From Chloranthus sessilifolius (taxonomy: Eukaryota > Streptophyta > Magnoliopsida > Chloranthales > Chloranthaceae): a stretch of 64,000 nt of DNA. The notes under the pieces are model-generated. The model worked only from the letters and a program-made list of their open reading frames with translations, made no database searches and was not told the origin of the DNA. The position numbers and the translations under genes are program-made. Every line of letters starts with the position of its first letter. Position 1 is the stretch's first letter. The stretch covers positions 100,671,416 through 100,735,415 of the forward strand of contig CM037596.1 of assembly GCA_021018995.1 (NCBI GenBank). Reading direction: 5' to 3'. Positions 54,652-64,000 of this stretch are shown here, piece after piece.

Positions 54652-57360
54652 ATGGCCCCAAGACTCAGAGGCAGAGTCAGAGGTAGGATGATGTGTATTG
54701 AAATATGATAATCTTTCACCCCTAAAAACCTACATTTAGCCATCCGATGAAAGCTATCTAATAAGATTTGTGAAGTTTTCTGAGTTTCAGGTCAAATTGG
54801 TCATTAAATGCATTAAGAAGCATAAAAGGATGCAAAGTGAACAGAAACTGAAGCATTGAAGCAAGAGCACTTGAACGAACCATTTAACTATGTTGATCGA
54901 TCGACCCTCTTTGGTCAATGCATCGACATAGTCCGGAAGATTTAAAATTCAAAAAATTCAAACTTTAATCTGGTCGATTGATCGACCACTTAAGTCGATC
55001 AATTGACCAAGTTCAAATTTGAATTTGAATTCTAAAATTCGATGATATTTAAAGAAAAATTTGAGGATTCGGGAGGGATCTTCTCCGCTTGCATTTTTCT
55101 GCTTTTGCTTTGAGTTTTCAAGGGCATTCAGTCCCAATTTCTTTCCAGTTTTTAGTATTCATTTTCTAGACATAAGATTTAGATTAGTTTTTCATTCATG
55201 CACTTTCGAAGAGGAGTTGTACGAGATTTGGATTAAAGTTTTTTATGGATTTTGTTGAAGCTCTTTACGGTATTTTAATATTAATGTTGATCTATTTTTC
55301 AATCATGTTGTTTAATTTCATCATGTGTAGCTAGTTTCATTAAGGATGGGGATCTAATGAATCCCATCCAAGGTATTCGTTTATAATAATATAAATGTGT
55401 GATGAAGATATTAGATTAGATAGTGGACTCTAATGTTACTATTTGTATGGATATAATTTTCTCGTCATCTGAGATTTGAGAGCTAATCATTCCCCGTGAT
55501 CTCAGATTTGCAATGGAGATGATCCTAATCTCTGTTATCTCAGGGTAAATTCTATCACTATCTGAGGTGTGAGTGTTAATCATACACTTATGAGATGTTA
55601 ATCATACATCTCCTTGATCTCAGTTCTGTAATGTAAAATTTACCCAGAGATCTGATTCTAAGTGCTTTCTGAGTTGTGAATGTTAATCATACACTCATGA
55701 GATGTTAATCATACATCTCCTTGATTTCAGATCTGCATTTTAGAACTCACGGGTATTCAGGTCCCATGCATGAGCATTGATATCTTTTGTAAATCTCATA
55801 TCTTAATCACAGATTTATATTTCATAAATGATAAACCTACGATGGGAGGATTTAATATCCTAATCCTTACCTTTTATTAATTGTTTAAATTCTCAATTTT
55901 GTTAGTATTTATTTCATTCATCAAAACTCTCAGAATCTTAAATTAGTGGTTACTATGATAGATTTGTGGTTATTCTTTTAATTAGTTGCTATTTTTTTTT
56001 AAATTTTTTTATTATTTCTCATGGGAACGATCTCGTACTCTGCACCCACTATCTGCAAACTGATTCGTGCGCTTGCGAGTTTAAAATAACATTTAAAATC
56101 AAAACATAGGACAGTTCCGTTAGAGGACATCCCTGAAGGTGTTTGTACCTCTAGGGGAGTTGCTTTCACAACCGGTTCTAACGTAGTTCCGGTTGAAGTT
56201 GGAAGAGGTCAGGATGGAAGAATGGAGCAAGTGTTGGAAAATCTGGGCACCAACATAGCTCAGCAGACCGCACCTATGGCTCAACAGACTGCTATCATCG
56301 CCCAGCAAGCAGAACTGATTTCTGCTGGACAGTAACAAGAAATCCTCTGGATTTGCCGAATTCAAGAGGATGAGACCTCCAAATTTTTCTGGACAGACCG
56401 AACCGATGGAGGCCAAAGGCTGGTTGAATGAGATGAAAAAGATCTTTGAAGTACTTCAGTGCATCGATGTCGAGAAGGTTCGTTGGGCAACTTTCAAACT
56501 TGACGGACATGTTGGACCATGGTAGAAGTCCATGGCTAGACACAGGGAGCAAGAGTTTCCCAATACTCCTTGACATGGGCTGAGTTTATCAAGGCATTCA
56601 TCGATCAGTAATTTCCCAAGATCGTCAGTCATCAGATGGAAGTCCAGTTCATCAAGCTGGAGTAGGGGACAATGTCAGTGCGTGAGTATGGAGATAGTTC
56701 ACATGACTTTCGAGGTTTACACCTCAGCATGTGGCCATCGATATGAAGAAGGCCAAAAAATTTCAGCTGGGTCTGAGGCCGAATATACAAGAGAGAGTGG
56801 CTATATGGGAGATGGAGACGTATGGAGGAGTGATGTCAAAGGCCCTCATCGTTGAAGAGGAAATTCAGAAGTTGTTTTTGAGAATGAGTCAACAGAATAA
56901 GGATAGGGGTATGCAAGGACAGTCTGGTACTTATGAGAATAAGAGGACCAAGTTTTCAAAGCCACCGATGAATCCTATTCAACCTACATTTTCTAGACCA
57001 ACAGTTTCTTCTGCACCGACCTATCAGAGGCCAGCAATGTCTTCACCTGTGCAATCCTTACGACCAACGAGTTCCGGCTAGTGGAGAGTCAGTGGTACAA
57101 GGATCCTCACGTGCTGCATCTTCTGCCCCGATCATTTCATGTCTAAGGTGTGGGAAACCACACAAGACCGAGGATTGTAGGAGGAACACTGGAGCATGCT
57201 TTCGGTGTGGTACAATAGGACACATAGTTAAGGATTGTCCTTAAGAGGACAAGGGAAGAACTAATTCGGCATCTACTCAAAGATCGACCCGGCCTACTAT
57301 TCAAGGTCGAGCTTATGTTGTGACGGCTCAGGAAGTCAGAACATCGAACGACGTGATCCA
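54652..57360 (+). pseudogene. gag of gypsy element B, split by a solo LTR
   Basis: Starts MAPRLRGRVRGR at 54652, is interrupted at 54689, and resumes in phase at 56112 with TVPLEDIPEGV. Then come an Ala/Gln-rich stretch, the gag core (FKRMRPPNFSGQTEPMEAKG, WLNEMKKIFEVL), MKKAKKFQLGLRPNIQERVA, a Pro/Ser/Gln-rich linker and zinc knuckles CLRCGKPHKTEDC and CFRCGTIGHIVKDC (57150-57240). Stops at about 56334, 56523, 57079 and 57242 and several frameshifts make it non-functional. Confidence 0.9.
54689..56106 (+). mobile_element. solo LTR, family C (copy 2), inside gag of element B
   Basis: 1,418 bp from TGATGTGTATTG to AAAATCAAAACA with perfect 5-bp duplications TAGGA at 54684-54688 and 56107-56111. 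Same family, orientation and internal repeats as 40656-42044, but it additionally carries GGTCGATTGATCGACC-type words near 54960-55010. It has kept its terminal CA, unlike copy 1. Confidence 0.92.
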
Positions 57361-57511
57361 AGGTATTATTAAAAGTTGAGATGTCTTTTTATCTTTATTC
57401 TGTTATATATTTATTTTTATTTAATAAATTCTTTTAATAAGTCATGCATGAATACCACATGCTTAGAAAAGTTTAATTAAAACGCTTGTATAATTCTAAG
57501 GGACCCTTTTT

Positions 57512-57964
57512 ATGCGTCGTGAGGGAGACGTAAGCAAAATCGAAGCACGAGTGTTGATAGACCCCAGGTCTACCCATTCTTTTATCACTCCGTTGTTCGC
57601 TGAGAAATTGGACATCATTCCCAAGGCCCTTGATTTCATCTTGGCAGTGTCAGTTCCTACGGGTAACTCAGTGAGCACCGATACCGTGTATCAATCTGTG
57701 ATCATGATTGTCGAAGACCATGAGACTGTAGCTGATTTGATTATTTTGAGCATGGAAGGGTTTGACGTGATACTAGGGATGGATTGGTTATCTGCTTATC
57801 ACGCGAGCGTGGATTGTCTTCAAAAAATTATAACCTTTCACCCTCCAAAGAAAAAATCCTTCCGATTCTGCGGAGTCAAATCCTACATGACACCATTTAT
57901 CTTCGTTATTCGAGTAGACCGTATGTTGAAGAACGGGTGTTATGGTTATCTGGCGTACTTGTAA
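57512..57964 (+). pseudogene. retropepsin and protease-RT linker of gypsy element B
   Basis: Contains LIDPRSTHSFITPLFAEKL, where the active-site DSG is replaced by DPR, so the enzyme could not be active. FDVILGMDWLSAYHASVDC and the linker CGYLAYL-type ending follow. The open frame is otherwise well kept for 150 codons. Confidence 0.88.
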
Positions 57965-58842
57965 GATCATAAGGAGAAGAGGAATATTGCAGACATTACG
58001 ATTGCTTGTGAGTATCCGGATGTTTTCCCTAAAGATCTACCTGGATTACCACCTAACCGGGAGATTGAGTTTACGATTGAATTAACGCCGAGTACTGAAC
58101 CTGTATCGAAAGATCCGTATCGAATGGCGCCTGCAGAATTGAAAGAGTTAAAGGAGCAACTTTAGGAACTGCTAGATAAGGATTTTATCCGACCAAGTGT
58201 GTCACCCTGGGGAGCACTGATTTTGTTTGTGAAAAGAAAGACGGTTCAATGCGGCTTTGCATTGATTACCGCCAGCTAAATAAGTTGACAATTAAGAACC
58301 GTTATCCGCTTCTGAAAATTGATGATCTGTTCGATCAGTTACAAGGAGCAAAGTTCTTCTCGAAGATTGACTTGAGGTCAGGCTACCATCAGTTGAAAGT
58401 CAAATATGAAGACATTCAGAAGACAATGTTCAGAACCTGATACGGACACTACGAGTTCTTAGTCATGCCATTTGGATTGAAAAACACACCTGCGTCATTT
58501 ATGAACTTGATGAACCGGATATTCAAGTCACATTTGGACAAGTCTATAGTAGTTTTTATAGATGACATCCTCATCTATTCAAAGACGCAAGAAGAACATG
58601 AGCAGCACCTGTGAGTGGCTCTACAAACCCTCAGAGACCATCAGTTATATGCAAAACTTAGCAAGTGTGAGTTTTAGCTTGAGCAGATCAGTTTCTTAAG
58701 CCACGTTGTCTCTGAGACCAGTATCACGGTTGATCCAACAAAAATTGAGTCGATGATGAATTGGAAATAGCCGAAGACAGTTACAGAAGTTCGTAGTTTC
58801 CTCAGTCTGACAGGTTACTACAGAAGGTTTGTAGAGGGTTTC
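57965..58842 (+). pseudogene. reverse transcriptase of gypsy element B, cut by insertion
   Basis: Includes [87 protein letters not shown] and [13 protein letters not shown] with the catalytic DD. It then reaches [18 protein letters not shown], where element A begins. Stops occur at about 57962, 58164, 58438, 58612, 58675 and 58768, many fitting CAG/CGA/TGG transitions. The frame also shifts near 58232. Confidence 0.92.
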
Positions 58843-59196
58843 TGTGACAGCCCGGATTTTGACACCCCGAAACCCGTGCCATCAGCACGATCATCTTGAC
58901 CGTGCCCCTTAACTATGTACGGAACATTGGTATATCAAGCATCAAATAGAATAATAAACGAAATTGCGGAATTTAAATCTGTATTAAAGCAGTTCTCCAA
59001 AAGACAGTTCTACCCTCATGCCTCTGCATGAATGGAGAACCGATCCGAACCATCGATGATAGCAATCTTCACGGATGGTTCGACCCCAAAAGAATAATCC
59101 CAACTCAATATATACATGGTTACACAAAACAAGGCTTGACATACCAAGCCGTACAGATCTCTCTCAAAAACCCTCAAAGTGGCACAACGGAGTCCT

Positions 59197-59310
59197 CTAG
59201 AAAAAGTCCTCAGGAGGTGGCTCCAACTCTTCGCCGGCCGCAAGGTCCGACTCACCGGGGTCAGCGTCTCCTGAAGCCTCGGCAGCTGCTAGTAGTGGAC
59301 CTGCGACGTA
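59197..59310 (-). other. conserved short frame in family A LTR, copy 3
   Basis: Minus-strand frame YVAGPLLAAAEASGDADPG, then ESDLAAGEELEPPPEDFF and stop. It is open further upstream (an 85-codon frame from 59454). Compared with copy 1, several of the differences visible by eye fall at third codon positions. Confidence 0.5.
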
Positions 59311-60287
59311 TAGTCTATAGGGTGAGCTACATCCTAGCTCAATAGGGAACAAACACAATTGAACATATAAATTACTACTCACATATATTCCATGATATGC
59401 CATGCATGATGTGTCTATGCAGTTATTGATGAAAACAGTTAAAAAGTATTTCATTATACTGTTGATTACTTATGTTTTCATTTACTCATGAATGATGCTG
59501 AAAAGGCCTAAAGCAAAACTTAAACTTTCAACTTAAGTAATCCCCGAGCAATATAGCATCGAGCCCCGATGAGATACCCTTCATCGTCATCTATATAGAC
59601 ACTTTTAACGTATTCCCTGGGAATATAAATAGTATCCAAGCCCCTTTCCCCTGGGGATTGGTGGCGGGGTTTCACTTATCTCAAATCAACACCCCTGGGG
59701 TGTGCTTACTATGTACGGATATGCCTCCGCACTGGCCTATGGTTTCATTGCCAGACGGTCCACGGATATCCCGATATCCTCAAACCTCAAATAACAAAAA
59801 TATCGGTGCCTTACATATAGTTATTCACCGTGTAAGTGTGCTATTTTATATCAGTTAGGCCCTATCAAACATGATTCAATCCTGGATACATCCCTGGGAT
59901 GTATCCATTTACTTGCATCACACCTGATGCTCTTATCTCTTTACTTCTTCATCCCCTGGGGATGGCTCATTATAATTACTCTTATGGATGTCACACACAC
60001 ACACACACTTTTCACAATTCTTAAACAATAAAACATTTGAATTGAATTTTATATCACTACATACATGCTCTTGTAAAATAAAGTACATGTTCAAGGTGTT
60101 CCCTACCTCAAGTCTTTGTTTGCTCAACGCATCAAAGTCCCACGTGGCTCCTTGTGCATTAGTTCACACGTACCACCTATGGTACCACATAACAGGTGAA
60201 ACACATCACTAAGGATGCAATAAAGAAGGTCCAAGACCCTCCAAGAATCTTAAAGTCAAACTCAAAAGTCAACATGATTTATCTCAG

Positions 60288-60750
60288 TCGATTAATCGAA
60301 CTCCAAAATCAATTAATCGAATCTGATTCGATTAATCGATTTCCAAAATCGATTAATCGAAAGTCAATATCGATTAATCGAGATTCTCATTCGATTAATC
60401 GAATCCTAATTCGATTAATCAAAATTCTCTATTTAACCAAGTCGATTCTCAATTCGAGTAATCAAGTTCCTAAAATCGATTAATCGATCCCAAATCGATT
60501 AATCGAAAATTAAAATCGATCAATCGAAATCCCATTTCGATTAGTCGATTTTCCACAAGTCATTTCCTCCAGCCCCTGGGGTCCACTGGAGGTTCCCAGT
60601 CGATTAATCGATTCTCAAGTCGATTAATCAAAATCCAAAGTCGATTAATCGAACTCCAATTCGATTAATCGAAATCGGGGTCCACTGACTTTTCAACTTC
60701 TTGGCCAATTTCGATTAATCGAAACCCAATTTCGATTAATCGAAATTGTC
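60288..60750. repeat. TCGATTAATCGA palindrome array in family A LTR (copy 3)
   Basis: Copies start at 60288, 60309, 60328, 60349, 60370, 60391, 60411 and continue to about 60750 with a break at 60550-60600. Spacing is 19-21 bp. This is the longest of the three LTR arrays. Confidence 0.95.
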
Positions 60751-61330
60751 AGATTCACTTTTCGTTTTTTCTTCTCAATCTTTTTCCACACTTTTTCCTC
60801 TATTTTTCTAAACCATTTTCCTATGATTTAAACCATTTTCAACTACAATCTAACCCCTACAATCTATGCATTTTATTTACAAAAATTTACCTTGAATCAA
60901 TCTCAAATTGATTTCAAATCAAGTAGTTGGAAGGCTAGGGTTCCAGCTTTGGCTTGAACGGATTCCTTGCGCAGAATCGGCCTCTTTGATACTTGAATCC
61001 CCCTTCCAATCACCCGCAATAACTCCTTGCTTAATCACCCTCTTTACTCCTCTCTCTCTCTTCTTTACTTCTCTCTCAACAACCAAACTATTGATTTTAG
61101 GGTTATTAAACCCTTTTATCCCCCCCTAGCTTGTGTGTTGAGCACATGCACCTCAATAGGTGTATGTGACTTCAGATTCACAACACGCACCACATGGTTT
61201 CACAAACCATCTCATCTCATTCACTCATCACACTCTACGTTAACTATCGAACTCCTAATTGGTCAAACCTGTGACCGATCGGGCACGGATCTCGAGGTCA
61301 TAGTTTAGCGTGGTTTTTCGGGCTATTACT

Positions 61331-61343
61331 TCCTCCCCACCTT
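61331..61343 (-). other. polypurine tract
   Basis: On the minus strand AAGGTGGGGAGGA directly precedes the 3' LTR. Just upstream the minus strand reads a FEDKNSQGG-like remnant of the usual end of gypsy pol, showing descent from an autonomous element. Confidence 0.85.
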
Positions 61344-61583
61344 GGGAATTTTTGTCCTCGAAAATAATCCAAGGTTCATCGGTCTGGGTCTCCCCCCCCC
61401 CACACTCTCAGGTGAGGTGGTCCAGTTGACTCAGACGTATTTAGGTATTCACAATTACAAGCATGAAATTTTAATTTTTTTGACGAAATAAAACAATTAA
61501 CACAAAAATTTGGATTTCTATTAATATCTGAAAGTTTTACAAGGCGCCAATAAGTTGGCATACAAAAATATACATGTACAACA

Positions 61584-63156
61584 TCATAACTGATACAAAA
61601 TAAAGACAAGAATCATGCAGTCCCCTCGCCAGGCTGGTCGGGTGCTACAGGGGCTGGTGGGTCTGCAGGAGCAGGCTGTGTCAGTGGTGGCGATCAGGCT
61701 GGCCGGGTAGTCATCGTGGTCTGCAAGGCTCTCGGTCAAGTGAGCGGAGGTAGATGTGGAAGGAGCCGCGTCTGTAGTGGCAGTGGGATGGAAGACGGGT
61801 CCTCTGTGGAAGGCTGTGCGTCCGGCTGTCCACTCCTCCTCCTGGGCGAGGTAGCGGCGGTAGTCGGTCGGGTAGATGTGGCGTATGGTGTGAAAGAGGA
61901 GGAAGTCCATCCTCCGGTTCATGCGTTCATTGTTGGCCTCCATACGGGCCAACACCTCCTCTATGGTCGGTCCAGATGATGCGGTGCGCCGGCGGAAGGA
62001 CGAGGTGGGTGTCGCGGGCGCGGAGTGGGCAGGTGGCGTCGGTGAGGCTGCTGTGTGAGAGGGAACCCTCTCCACTAAAGGCTCGGCTGGGTGTGCCCCA
62101 CCCATGGGTGGGTCCTCCTGTGGTGGTGGGGGTGGTGGCAGTGCTACTGCTGCTGCTGCTGCTGGGGCTACTGGAGCGGGACCCGGAGCCGATAGGGTCC
62201 GCTTTAGTTAGTTATAGCTACGGGCCCATGAAGACGTAGAGAATGTCTTCATGTAGTCCATAGCCCTCATCTCGTGAGGAGAGACGGTGTAGGATGGGTC
62301 GTCGGAGTAGCACTCCAACATGCTCGATATAAGGCGAGCATAGGGCATCTTCTCCTTGGGCCGTAGATTGCCCTTCATCAGCTTGCCCTTTATGTATCTC
62401 ATCCCCTCAAGGATGAGCATGGTGGCGTCAAACCACCGGCCACAGAAGGCCGAGTAAAGTGCCTCACGACTTTCTCCACGCTACTTCGGTGGTCGTATGC
62501 ATAGGGTACAAACACATATAGTGGGGAAGGTCAACCCTCATTATAGAGGATCCCGACCCCTTTTTGCTGTTGGTCATGCGGGTCATGACCTCCTCGAAGC
62601 GAGGTTCCTCCTCGAAGGGTGGGAATAGGGTAGTCTCGGGGGTGAAATCGAGGTAGCACTCGAGCACCTCGTGTATATGGCGACGAGTGATCGTGTAGTC
62701 GCGACCCTCAATAGTGGTCTTGATCACGTCGTCGGTCGGGCCGTCCACGAGCCCTTGATAGAATAATCTCACCAATCTAGGGTAGTAAGAACCCCGGATT
62801 GGTTTGAGAAGGTTGCCGAGACCGGCATTATTTAGGTAGTTTCGAGCCCATTGGGTCTCGCCCGGCACATCGGGATTGGTGAAAAGGGTTGGGTCAATGA
62901 TATATTCGGCCTCGAAGGTCTTGGCTGCCCACCATTCATTTGGTTGCACCACGTTGATGGGTGGTGGTGGCATGGGTGTGGACTCGCGGGAAGACTCGTG
63001 CCTAGATGCGCTCGTCGAACCGGAGGTGGTCTCCGATGTCGACGGTGACGGAGTCCTCACCGGCGATGGGGTAGGTGGTGGTGGTGCGGCGTTCTTACGC
63101 CTTACCGGCAACTTAGAGGTTGCCTTCTTCGAAGACAACCAGGTTTTGGGCGGCAT
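61584..63156 (-). pseudogene. putative plant transposon protein-like ORF (LARD interior)
   Basis: Reads MPPKTWLSSKKATSKLPVRR, a Pro/Ser/Thr-rich linker to about residue 70, then a folded domain: NEWWAAKTFEAEYII, LLKPIRGSYYPRLVRLFYQG, VDGPTDDVIKTTIEGRDYTI, HEVLECYLDF and PHYMCLYPMHTTTEVAWR. After a frameshift near 62470 it continues in another frame with EALYSAFCGRW, MLILEGMRYIKGKLMKGN and YARLISSMLE. A stop at 62208 interrupts it, then a Pro/Ala-rich stretch and a coiled-coil-like tail (IEEVLARMEANNERMNRRMD) follow. The order matches, from memory, the domain found in many plant LARD-like elements and resembling gag-side proteins. Molecular role unknown. Codon use is much more GC-rich than the flanks. 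Confidence 0.65.
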
Positions 63157-63372
63157 GGTTGGTGAAATAACAAAAATCTAGGGTTTTTCTAACTCAAATT
63201 GAAGGGAAAAACACAAATTTAGGGTTTACCGTGGTTTTGGATGCGATTGCGAAAGCGAATCAACGGCAAAACCCAACCCTAGAGCGCCGGATGGTCGGAG
63301 AAGAAGAAGAAGATGAAGCGCCCAAACAACCCCAAGCTAAAAATGATTTCGAATGGGGAATAAAATCCCCAA

Positions 63373-63383
63373 ATTTATATATA
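63373..63383 (-). promoter_or_regulatory. TATA box upstream of the LARD ORF
   Basis: On the minus strand TATATATAAAT, about 217 bases upstream of the ATG at 63156 and only about 12 bases downstream of the last palindrome of the array. It suggests an internal promoter separate from the LTR. The call rests on sequence and position only. Confidence 0.45.
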
Positions 63384-63394
63384 TAGGCCTCGGC

Positions 63395-64000
63395 TCGATT
63401 AATCGAAATCCAGAATCGATTAATCGAGATTCAAAACTAGGTTAAGCCGCGCAAAATCGATTAATCGATTTCCCAAATCGATCAATCGAAAGTTAAATTC
63501 GATTAATCGAAATCGTATCCGTTTAAAAATTTAAGTTTTTGAGCTCACTGGCGCGAGCCAGTCGATTAATCGAAATCCATTTCGATTAATCGAAATTCCA
63601 AAATCGATTAATCGAATTTCACTTCGATTAATCAAAATCGTGCAGTAACTTCTAAATTTCCAGAATCCCTTAAGTATTCGATTAATCGAAATCCCTTTTC
63701 GATTAATTGAAATTTCAAAATCGATTAATCGAAATTCAATTCGATTAATCGAAATCGTCTATCTGACTTCAATTTCTTCCAAGTCCCTTTAGTAAATCGA
63801 TTAATCGAGATCCAGTTCGATTAATCGAAATCCAAAATCGATTAATCGACACTGCTTCGATTAATCGAAATTTCATTAATTTACTCCCAATTCTTCTAAC
63901 ATTCCCAGCATGTTCGATTTAATCGAACTTGCAGTTCGATTAATCGAATCCCCAATTCGATTAATCGAATTCTCAAAATCGATTAATCGATCCCAAATCG
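63395..64000. repeat. TCGATTAATCGA array, higher-order unit about 117 bp
   Basis: The palindrome recurs at 20-21 bp in groups of about four. The groups, with an intervening 40-50 bp spacer rich in CTTCYAATTTCTTCC-type words, begin near 63562, 63678, 63796 and 63914, a period of 116-118 bp. The array runs off the window end. Confidence 0.93.

Larger units (their letters stand above)
52217..58842 (+). mobile_element. Ty3/gypsy element B (Tekay/Del-like), nested insertions, truncated by element A
   Basis: 5' LTR 52217-54408, primer site, gag from 54652, protease and RT. Gag is split after about 12 codons by the solo LTR at 54689-56106, and RT is cut at 58842 by the family A element. The 3' half of element B presumably lies beyond the window. 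It is the oldest layer of this nest. Its LTR sequence differs from family A, but both contain GACTATACGTCRCAGGTC, showing common descent. Confidence 0.92.
58843..61330 (-). repeat. 3' LTR of the non-autonomous family A element (copy 3)
   Basis: 2,488 bp; on the minus strand begins AGTAATAGCCCG (expected TGTAATA) and ends GGGCTGTCACA. It contains the palindrome array, GTATTCCCTGGGAATAT near 59610 and a shortened CGGATA-type module near 59714-59785. The last is clearly shorter than in copies 1 and 2, so this module varies in repeat number. Confidence 0.93.
58843..64000 (-). mobile_element. non-autonomous family A LTR element carrying a plant-transposon-protein ORF
   Basis: Minus-strand element inserted into the RT gene of element B. 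Visible parts: internal region from the window end to 61331, a polypurine tract, and a 3' LTR 61330-58843 of family A. The interior has no gag-pol; instead it has a palindrome array, a TATA box and an ORF similar to the Pfam 'putative plant transposon protein' domain. This is the layout of a large retrotransposon derivative (LARD) mobilised by a relative such as element A. The left target half-site would be GTTTC (58838-58842); the other end is outside the window. Confidence 0.82.

Noticed and set aside
61716-63181. Plus-strand frames opposite the LARD ORF
   Set aside because: GC-rich antisense shadows; the minus-strand frame has the domain motifs and the TATA box.
60288-64000. CRISPR array, from regularly spaced short palindromes
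   Set aside because: The 12-bp repeat with 8-9 bp spacers lies inside plant LTR elements; spacing, length and context do not fit CRISPR.
63395-64000. Palindrome array as part of a 5' LTR
   Set aside because: No primer-binding site or TGTGACAG-type LTR end lies between the array and the ORF, and the 117-bp higher-order unit differs from the LTR arrays.

Overview
This is a gene-poor, transposon-dense stretch of a flowering-plant nuclear genome. The evidence is plant TE families (Ty3/gypsy of Tekay/Del type, a copia element, CACTA, a Mutator-like TIR element, L1-type LINE, a SINE, several MITEs), long AT microsatellites, and fragments of plant nuclear genes with intron borders (callose synthase, PDR-type ABCG transporter, ferrochelatase, peroxin-13, DnaJ, SART-1, kinesin). 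I cannot name the species. No complete, uninterrupted host gene is visible; the best candidate is a peroxin-13 (PEX13) locus with two good exons, whose intron now carries a copia element.

Layout. 1-6 kb: one small ORF with its own TATA box (minus strand), then a row of exon fragments from at least four unrelated genes, all on the plus strand (LRR protein, ABCG nucleotide-binding domain, DnaJ J-domain, SART-1-like). 6-18 kb: mostly anonymous sequence with a higher-order tandem array (7.6-8.8 kb), an inverted repeat (9.4-9.8 kb), microsatellites, a CACTA-like terminus and a decayed callose synthase C-terminus. 18.7-21.2 kb: a 2.5 kb solo LTR (family A) with a perfect 5-bp TSD. 21.6 kb: a ferrochelatase exon. 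24.8-31.5 kb: a decayed CACTA element with TNP2 and TNPA-like genes and a SINE between them. 32.3-34.4 kb: kinesin exon fused to another gene fragment, then a LINE relic. 34.5-40.3 kb: minus-strand gypsy element (family A) with LTR, PBS, gag, protease, RT and part of RNase H. 40.4-47.1 kb: CACTA MITE, solo LTR (family C), PEX13 exons and a copia element. 47.5-52.0 kb: TIR element, microsatellites, TRIM-like relic, MITE, and a Mutator-like element with long TIRs and a perfect 9-bp TSD. 52.2-58.8 kb: plus-strand gypsy element (family B), broken by a family C solo LTR inside gag and by a family A element inside RT. 58.8-64.0 kb: that inserted family A element (minus strand), which is non-autonomous. 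It has a family A 3' LTR and polypurine tract, but its interior encodes a protein resembling the 'putative plant transposon protein' domain instead of gag-pol.

The most unusual system is family A. All three LTRs carry an array of a 12-bp perfect palindrome, TCGATTAATCGA, repeated about every 20-21 bp (two helical turns). The same palindrome array, in a ~117-bp higher-order form, lies directly upstream of a TATA box in front of the internal ORF of the non-autonomous element. The three LTRs also share a short open frame ending in an acidic EPPPEDFF tail. Most stop codons in the TE genes fit C-to-T (or G-to-A) changes, as expected for old methylated copies.
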